Positions 6,298-10,701 of a stretch of 10,701 nt of DNA are shown here, in pieces. Source of the DNA: Rhodospirillaceae bacterium (lineage in GTDB: Bacteria > Pseudomonadota > Alphaproteobacteria > Puniceispirillales > Puniceispirillaceae). The position numbers were made by a program, and so were the translations under genes. The stretch is taken from the NCBI GenBank assembly GCA_002721775.1, contig PBLM01000032.1:1-10701 (forward strand). The letters run 5' to 3'. The notes beneath the pieces were generated by a model. The model did no database searches, had not been told where the DNA came from, and saw only the letters and a program-made list of their open reading frames with translations. The first letter of the stretch is position 1. Every line of letters begins with the position of its first letter.

Positions 6298-6521
6298 AAG
6301 TTCTCATGCGGCCTGCTGACTACCAACCCTGAAGTTGGAGGTGGGTCAGATAACCTAAGAATGTCTGAATATTATCCATCCAACCACTACAAAGTGAAAG
6401 TAAAAATGGCTCAGACAAGCTGAAGCGTAATCCGCGTCTATGCATGATTTACCGCACATTTGATTAAATGTATGAGGGCAAACAGCGAAATATGAAATAT
6501 CACGCGCAAGCCTTTCTTTAG
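6298..6521 (+). pseudogene. C-terminal remnant of an FeS-type photolyase-related gene
   Basis: Two plus-strand frames together resemble the C-terminus of FeS-BCP photolyase-related proteins. From 6298: KFSCGLLTTNP, where relatives have FxDGGLLTTKP, then RMSEYYPSNHYKVK (6358-6399), where relatives have MSDYCxxCxYxVK. Both cluster cysteines of the CxxC pair are lost (Y at 6373, N at 6382). That frame stops at 6421. The match resumes one frame over with DKLKRNPRL (6414-6440) and CMIYRTFD (6441-6464), equivalent to the conserved NPRMxMxYRTWD, with the ACPFxxLYW stretch between missing. A TAA at 6465 interrupts it, then MYEGKQRNMKYHAQAFL follows to a TAG at 6519-6521. Lesions are thus a deletion with frameshift, internal stops and substituted ligands. 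It is a different subtype from the intact gene next door, which has no YKVK segment. Confidence 0.78.
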
Positions 6522-6616
6522 CGTTTTCATGATTGTCTCTTGTCTAAAAGGACTGGTCTTCTTGCAGAAACTTGGCTAAAAGCAAGCCTGCAATCTGTCT
6601 GTCAGTGTCACTCTTC
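6522..6616. other. No gene seen between the pseudogene and the transporter
   Basis: With the remnants to its left, this completes a 611-base stretch (6006-6616) holding no intact gene. Continuing the pseudogene frame past its TAG stays open (RFHDCLLSK and on), so this may include the decayed end of that gene. No convincing promoter or ribosome binding site for the transporter was found here; AAAAGGA at 6546-6552 is too far from either candidate start. Confidence 0.4.
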
Positions 6617-7543
6617 ATGCCATTTTCCTCACTTACAAAACTTCCGTCCTTTGGCGTTTTTCTGGGCTTGATTGGTGCGCTTGCCATCACCCCGGATACG
6701 CTATTTATGCGCCTGTCAGAAATGGATGCCTGGACCATGATGGTATGGCGCGGCCTTCAAATGGGCAGCTGTTTGATGATGGCTTGGCTCATTGCTGCCC
6801 TGTTTATCTACACAGCTGAAAAACGGCAGGCAGACTTGGCCGCTCTGTTCAGCCCCCATGGCCTAACAGCAGTGGCTGCCATCATTTTTGGTGGCGCAAC
6901 TTTTGTCTATGGAATTGCTGAAACATCTGTCTCTATCATTCTGTTTTCATTGGCTTGCTCTCCATTATTTGCGGCGATTTTCTCTGGGTTTTTGTTACAA
7001 GAGCAAACACGTCCGGCAACATGGTTCACTATGGGGGCCAGTCTGTTAGGAATTGGCTTAAATGTGTGGGGCGGAAATGAAGCTGTTGGTGCACCAGACG
7101 GTTCAGTTGTTGTAGGTGCGCTATGCGGGTTAAGTACGGCAGCCGCGTTGGGGCTGAACTTTGTGATGTTTAGGGCGCGCCCTACTATCCCCTTGCTGCT
7201 AGCCAACGGAATGGGCGCATTTTCTACAGGCCTCATTGGTTTGACCGTTCTAAGCGGTTCTGTAGCCAGCCTCTCAGTCCTTTTTAAGGGCAATCTAGTA
7301 GCAATATCTGTTTCAGGCTTGCTGATATTGCCGCTATCTTTTTTGGCCCTGACCGCAGCTACACGTTTCACACGAGCAGCGAATGTCAGCCTATTTATGC
7401 TGTTGGAGAGTGTTTTAGGTCCTGTCTGGGTATGGCTCGGCACTGGCGAACGGCCAAGCAGTCTGAGCATTCTTGGCGGTTTTATTGTTATTTTCAGTCT
7501 GGCTGTATATATCCAGCTGTTGTTAAAAGAAGATGAGAGCTAG
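6617..7543 (+). CDS. EamA/DMT-family membrane transporter
   Basis: A hydrophobic inner-membrane protein of 308 residues from ATG 6617, with about ten membrane segments as expected for the drug/metabolite transporter superfamily. After the short leader come FGVFLGLIGALAITPDTLFM, WRGLQMGSCLMMAWLIAALF, the segment around GGATFVYGIAETSV, and at the C-terminus NVSLFMLLESVLGPVWVWL and GGFIVIFSLAVYIQLLL, all typical of two tandem EamA domains. The substrate cannot be predicted. The start is uncertain: a TTG at 6572 would add 15 residues, but they look like read-through of the decayed photolyase end, and neither start has a good ribosome binding site. The gene lies on the strand of the former photolyase operon. 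Its TAG overlaps the GST stop through CTAG. Confidence 0.88.
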   Translation: MPFSSLTKLPSFGVFLGLIGALAITPDTLFMRLSEMDAWTMMVWRGLQMGSCLMMAWLIAALFIYTAEKRQADLAALFSPHGLTAVAAIIFGGATFVYGIAETSVSIILFSLACSPLFAAIFSGFLLQEQTRPATWFTMGASLLGIGLNVWGGNEAVGAPDGSVVVGALCGLSTAAALGLNFVMFRARPTIPLLLANGMGAFSTGLIGLTVLSGSVASLSVLFKGNLVAISVSGLLILPLSFLALTAATRFTRAANVSLFMLLESVLGPVWVWLGTGERPSSLSILGGFIVIFSLAVYIQLLLKEDES

Positions 7544-8208
7544 AACAGGATTGGTTCATCATCTGTCTGCCAGAGTGAGTATTTATGCATAACATCAGCA
7601 AAAGTAGCGCTGTTCAAAAAAGTCTGCAACCAGTCATGTAAGGCCGGCCATTGTTGCTGGTCAAACCAGTTTATATTAGCAATTCTAAACTGACGCACAA
7701 AAGGAAGCGCAGCATAATCCTCAAGGCCAGCTGAAACTCCATTTAAGAAAGGCTCTTTGGCCAATCGCGCGTCAACCTCAGTTAAGAATGCGCGTCCTTT
7801 GTCCCGATGGGTATTTGCAAGTTTTGCGGCTGAACGAGCGTCTGCTGTATAGCGAGATGCGTATTTATAACGGTCAAGATCAATCTTAAACTCACCATCA
7901 AGCTCATCCAGAAAGGCCTGTGTATCTTGTTTGCGCTCAGACCAGCCAGACAGCCACCCCGCAGGATCGCCTGCTTCCTGCAAAGCCCAGAACATAATAT
8001 CCAGACTTTCTTCAATGACACGTCCGTCTCTCAGTTCAAGAACCGGGACTGTCGCGCTCTTTGAGGCAGCCAGAAAGTCATCCGGCTTATCACTTAGAAG
8101 AATTTCCCTTAATTCCACAGTTATACCTGCAGATTTCAAGGCAAGACGCGCTCGCATCGCATAAGGGCAACGCCTGAAACTCCAGAATATTGGCCATTCC
8201 TGCGTCAT
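7540..8208 (-). CDS. Glutathione S-transferase-like protein
   Basis: A 222-residue cytoplasmic protein of normal GST length. The thioredoxin-like N-terminal domain begins PIFWSFRRCPYAMRARLAL, with a CPYA motif (C14) as in the omega-like and stringent-starvation-like branches that use cysteine rather than serine or tyrosine. TVPVLELRDGRVIEESLDIM carries the cis-proline and the ESxDI glutathione-binding motif. The all-helical C-terminal half includes FLNGVSAGLEDYAALPFVRQ, the usual N-capping region. The substrate is unknown; deglutathionylation or reductase-type chemistry is typical for CPYA members (family knowledge). ATG 8208 is preferred over the TTG just before it. The gene follows the HugZ-like gene in the same frame after TGA TTG, with AAGAGC as a weak ribosome binding site, so the two are probably co-translated. 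Confidence 0.9.
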   Translation of the reverse strand: MTQEWPIFWSFRRCPYAMRARLALKSAGITVELREILLSDKPDDFLAASKSATVPVLELRDGRVIEESLDIMFWALQEAGDPAGWLSGWSERKQDTQAFLDELDGEFKIDLDRYKYASRYTADARSAAKLANTHRDKGRAFLTEVDARLAKEPFLNGVSAGLEDYAALPFVRQFRIANINWFDQQQWPALHDWLQTFLNSATFADVMHKYSLWQTDDEPILF

Positions 8209-8211
8209 CAA

Positions 8212-8727
8212 TCAGCTCTTACGAAGATGTTCGGTGAGTTCAAAATCTGGGCCTTTTACGCTGAAAGCCTGGGCAAATCCAGTTACAAGAGTTCCATGTC
8301 TGGGCTGAATTTCAAAGAGATGAAAATCTGTAAAATTCCGGATCAACTCCATAACAGGGCCGTGAACTTGCCCGATCTGGTCGCAAAGAGTTGAAAAACG
8401 CTTGTTATCACGTGCCAGTTCCCTCACATCTGCAGAAAATTTCAACCGGATACGCGCCCAGATATTTGGCGAATCTTTCTCATCCTCAATCAGAAAAAAA
8501 CGAGCTTCTGATCCATTTATCAGAGCACGAATATGTGAAGATAAATCACTGGAATATATATAAAAGCAACCCTCAACTCTAATAAAAGGGGCATGCCCTA
8601 CATCGGCGACGGAACCATTTTCCTCATCAACCAGAACAGAAATGCCAAGTGTTTTAGCCGAGGTCAGAAGGCGCTCTCGCTTTTTAAGCACATGTTTTAT
8701 CTGCTTCTCATCCATTAACCACACCAT
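8212..8727 (-). CDS. HugZ/HutZ-like pyridoxamine 5'-phosphate oxidase-fold protein
   Basis: A 171-residue protein with the split-barrel flavin/heme-binding fold. Family members include heme oxygenase-like HugZ and HutZ, used in heme iron acquisition. Seen: YIYSSDLSSHIRALI (56-70, matching the IYxSxLSxHxxNL motif), ARFFLIEDEKDSPNIWARIR (75-94, compare LLIEDExxxxxIFARxRL), FTDFHLFEIQPRHGTLVTGF (132-151) and AQAFSV, the family's GFGxAY segment with small changes. Heme-binding histidines in this family vary in position, so heme degradation is not proven; a general PNPOx-like flavoprotein is the alternative. ATG 8727 is the first start, and ATG 8715 would remove four residues. It heads a two-gene unit with the GST-like gene and is divergent from the DsbA-family gene. 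Confidence 0.8.
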   Translation of the reverse strand: MVWLMDEKQIKHVLKKRERLLTSAKTLGISVLVDEENGSVADVGHAPFIRVEGCFYIYSSDLSSHIRALINGSEARFFLIEDEKDSPNIWARIRLKFSADVRELARDNKRFSTLCDQIGQVHGPVMELIRNFTDFHLFEIQPRHGTLVTGFAQAFSVKGPDFELTEHLRKS

Positions 8728-8738
8728 AAAACTATTCA

Positions 8739-8768
8739 GTTATACTACCTGTTCGTCTATGCTGAAAA
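8739..8768 (-). promoter_or_regulatory. Candidate sigma-70-type promoter for the HugZ-like/GST unit
   Basis: On the minus strand TTTTCA (8768-8763, 4 of 6 against TTGACA) is followed 18 bases later by TATAAC (8744-8739, 5 of 6 against TATAAT), which ends 11 bases before the ATG at 8727. Spacing and position are reasonable, but a match of this strength also arises by chance. Confidence 0.35.
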
Positions 8769-8827
8769 GGCCGTCTGAAATCGAAAAGCCGAACGAGCCC
8801 TTTTTGACATAGGCATGAGATGATAAA

Positions 8828-9451
8828 ATGACAAGTCGAATTGATGTTGACATCTTTGCTGATATCATTTGTCCGTGGTGTTATATCGGCAAGACACGCC
8901 TTAATCAGGCCTTTTCCCAACGCCCAAATCTTACGCCTGTTTATCGGTGGCGAAGTTTCCTTTTAAATCCGTCCATGCCTGCAGAAGGGATGAATCGTCA
9001 GGCTTATCTCACAGCAAAATTCGGCCATGCCGCATCCGCTGTTTATGGACGTATTGCAATGGCTGGACTTGATGCGGGTATCGAATTTCAATTCTCAAAG
9101 ATACAGAAAACGCCTGACACGCGGCCCATCCATCATTTACTGCTGGCAGCTGGTGACAAAAGTGAGACGCTGGCCAGTCACTTTTACAAGGCCTATTTTC
9201 TGGATGGACTGGATATAAGTGAGATTAACATCCAAGATGAGATTCTGAAGGCGTGCGGACTTGATCGACAGGCGCTGTCTCCTGAACTGACTGCAGCTGC
9301 CAACCAGCTGGAAACAGATCTGCATGACTGTCACACTCTGTCGATAGAAGGCGTGCCGATGATTATTTTTAATGGCAGCCTGTCTCTGGCCGGAGCCTAC
9401 CCACCTGATATTCTCTTGAATGTGATTGATTCCGCTGCGCGGCCAGCCTAG
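8828..9451 (+). CDS. DsbA-family oxidoreductase, FrnE-like
   Basis: A 207-residue thioredoxin-fold protein. The N-terminus IDVDIFADIICPWCYIGKTR carries the CPWC redox motif (C15, C18) followed by YIGK, the hallmark of the FrnE / 2-hydroxychromene-2-carboxylate isomerase-like branch. An inserted helical domain follows (from about residue 50 to 140, including NTRPIHHLL-like TPDTRPIHHLLLAA), then SIEGVPMIIFNG with the cis-proline at P177 facing the redox site. There is no signal peptide, so it acts in the cytoplasm, unlike periplasmic DsbA. FrnE proteins are thiol-disulfide oxidoreductases linked to oxidative stress in some bacteria (family knowledge). GAGATGAT just upstream is a weak ribosome binding site. 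The stop overlaps that of mfd through CTAG. Confidence 0.9.
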   Translation: MTSRIDVDIFADIICPWCYIGKTRLNQAFSQRPNLTPVYRWRSFLLNPSMPAEGMNRQAYLTAKFGHAASAVYGRIAMAGLDAGIEFQFSKIQKTPDTRPIHHLLLAAGDKSETLASHFYKAYFLDGLDISEINIQDEILKACGLDRQALSPELTAAANQLETDLHDCHTLSIEGVPMIIFNGSLSLAGAYPPDILLNVIDSAARPA

Positions 9452-10701
9452 GCGGCTTCGACCAAAAGATTTGCGATCGCCTGCAGATATTCTTTTGCCT
9501 TTTCTGCTCTGCGCGCTTTGGCAACCAGATCTGTTTTAATGACCAGTTTATGGTCAGTCCGTAACTGAACAGTCCCGCCCTCACCAGCAATCCATCCAAT
9601 TAATCGGTCAGGACGTGCAAAGTGATTATCTTTGAAAGACAAAGCAAACCCCTTATCTCCCGCATCCAGTTTCTGAATATTACATTTTTTACAAAACTGT
9701 TTTAATATAACGATTTCCAGAAGGTTTTTTACTGAATCTGGAATTACACCAAAACGATCTTCTAATTCCGCTGCCATCAGGCTGACATCATCAGATAGAG
9801 CCAACCCGCCTATGCGCCTATATAGCGATAGGCGCACTGACAAATCAGAAACATAATCTTCTGGGATCATGACGCTCGTACCAAGAGTTATTTGTGGGGA
9901 CCAGCTGGTATCTGTTTCCTCATCTGCTGTGTCGGCAGGTTCCTGCCGTGCGGAGTCCACGGCCTGTTTCAGCATATCTTGATACAGCTCAATACCCACC
10001 TCTTTCACATGGCCTGACTGCTCATCTCCCAACAAATTACCTGCCCCTCTAATATCCATATCATAAGACGCAAGTGAAAAACCGGCTCCTAGCTTATCAA
10101 GTGTCTGCATAACTTCGAGCCGGCGGCGAGCCTGTGATGTCAGTAATAATTGCGGGTCTATTGTCAAATAGGCATAGGCACGTTCCTTGCTGCGACCCAC
10201 ACGTCCACGCAACTGGTAAAGTTGAGCAAGGCCAAACATGTCAGCGCGGTGAACAATCAGTGTATTTGCTGTGGAAATATCAATGCCAGATTCAATTATG
10301 TTTGTAGACAGCAGCACATCTGCTAAACCTTCTCCAAAATCCGTCATTGCCTTATCAAGTTCAGTTGCAGACATTTTGCCATGTGCGGTCAGAATTTTGA
10401 GGTCCGGCACCAATGCAGCAATCCGGTCGTAAATCCGGTTTAAATCTGCAATACGGGGACAGACAACGAATGTCTGGCCACCTCTGAACCTTTCCCTTAG
10501 AAGTGCTTCTTTCAGCACAACCCCGTCCCAACTGCCAACAAATGTCCGCACAGCGAGCCTGTCAACGGGCGGCGTTGCAATGATGGACATATTCCGCACA
10601 CCCGATAAGGCAAGCTGAAGCGTACGGGGGATTGGGGTGGCAGATAGTGTCAGAACATGAATGTCTCCGCGCAATTCTTTCAAACGCTCTTTTTGAGCAA
10701 C
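9448..10701 (-). CDS. mfd: Transcription-repair coupling factor Mfd, C-terminal part (5' end beyond window)
   Basis: The last 417 residues of a protein usually about 1150 long; the frame is open across the right edge. Mfd is a DNA translocase that removes stalled RNA polymerase from template lesions and recruits UvrA. Seen in order from the edge: VAQKERLKEL, LTLSATPIPRTL (helicase motif III region), VVCPRI and TAHGKM (motif IV region), LLSTNIIESGIDIS (motif V), YQLRGRVGRS (motif VI), and the TRG translocation motif around MDIRGAGNLLGDEQSG. The TRCF C-terminal domain, with LEDRFGVIPDSVKNLL, closes the protein. The RNA-polymerase-interacting and UvrA-binding parts lie outside the window. A TTG inside this frame (10683) is not the real start, because the conserved sequence continues through it. 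The gene is convergent with the DsbA-family gene. Confidence 0.97.
   Translation of the reverse strand, partial: VAQKERLKELRGDIHVLTLSATPIPRTLQLALSGVRNMSIIATPPVDRLAVRTFVGSWDGVVLKEALLRERFRGGQTFVVCPRIADLNRIYDRIAALVPDLKILTAHGKMSATELDKAMTDFGEGLADVLLSTNIIESGIDISTANTLIVHRADMFGLAQLYQLRGRVGRSKERAYAYLTIDPQLLLTSQARRRLEVMQTLDKLGAGFSLASYDMDIRGAGNLLGDEQSGHVKEVGIELYQDMLKQAVDSARQEPADTADEETDTSWSPQITLGTSVMIPEDYVSDLSVRLSLYRRIGGLALSDDVSLMAAELEDRFGVIPDSVKNLLEIVILKQFCKKCNIQKLDAGDKGFALSFKDNHFARPDRLIGWIAGEGGTVQLRTDHKLVIKTDLVAKARRAEKAKEYLQAIANLLVEAA

Noticed and set aside
6907..7470. Minus-strand open frame of 187 residues inside the transporter gene
   Set aside because: It is the antisense shadow of a clearly coding hydrophobic transporter; no recognisable motif or ribosome binding site.
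8802..8830. TTGACA upstream of the DsbA-family gene, considered as a -35 box
   Set aside because: The only -10-like sequence (TAAAAT) is 14 bases away and overlaps the start codon, giving wrong spacing.
9448..10683. A complete helicase gene starting at TTG 10683
   Set aside because: The Mfd-specific sequence VAQKER continues upstream through this codon to the window edge, so the gene is simply truncated by the window.

Overview
The window looks like a chromosomal stretch of an alphaproteobacterium, possibly a marine SAR116-like lineage. I infer this from protein style only (the glutathione S-transferase, FrnE-like DsbA, HugZ-like, EamA and class I photolyase sequences); no rRNA or other phylogenetic marker is present. 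Genes are packed closely on both strands. No tRNA, rRNA, CRISPR array or transposase was seen.

Left part (1-2240, minus strand): a UPF0178/YaiI-family gene, then a Gfo/Idh/MocA sugar-type dehydrogenase and an aldose 1-epimerase that runs off the left edge. The last two form a plausible sugar-oxidation pair. The YaiI-family gene keeps its conserved N-terminus only if translation begins at an ATA (or ATC) codon behind a strong Shine-Dalgarno sequence.

Middle (2295-6616): a HIT-family hydrolase and a class I DNA photolyase on the plus strand, followed by the most interesting locus. An intact, AT-rich cryptochrome/photolyase-family gene (FeS-BCP relatives) lies on the minus strand. On the plus strand to either side of it are decayed pieces of a different photolyase-related gene: an N-terminal piece starting inside the stop codon of the class I photolyase gene, and a C-terminal piece with frameshift, stops and lost cluster cysteines. 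The simplest reading is that a resident FeS-type photolyase gene, once coupled to the class I gene, lost its middle and now carries a foreign, divergent homologue in the opposite orientation. The foreign protein keeps the HHxxR motif but lacks the usual CxxC ligands of the [4Fe-4S] cluster.

Right part (6617-10701): an EamA-type transporter (+), a HugZ-like and glutathione S-transferase-like gene pair (-), a FrnE-like DsbA-family oxidoreductase (+) and the C-terminal third of the transcription-repair coupling factor Mfd (-, cut by the right edge). Both convergent gene pairs here overlap by the same 4-base palindrome CTAG, which supplies a TAG stop to each strand. With two photolyase-family genes, a photolyase pseudogene and Mfd, the window is rich in UV-damage repair functions.
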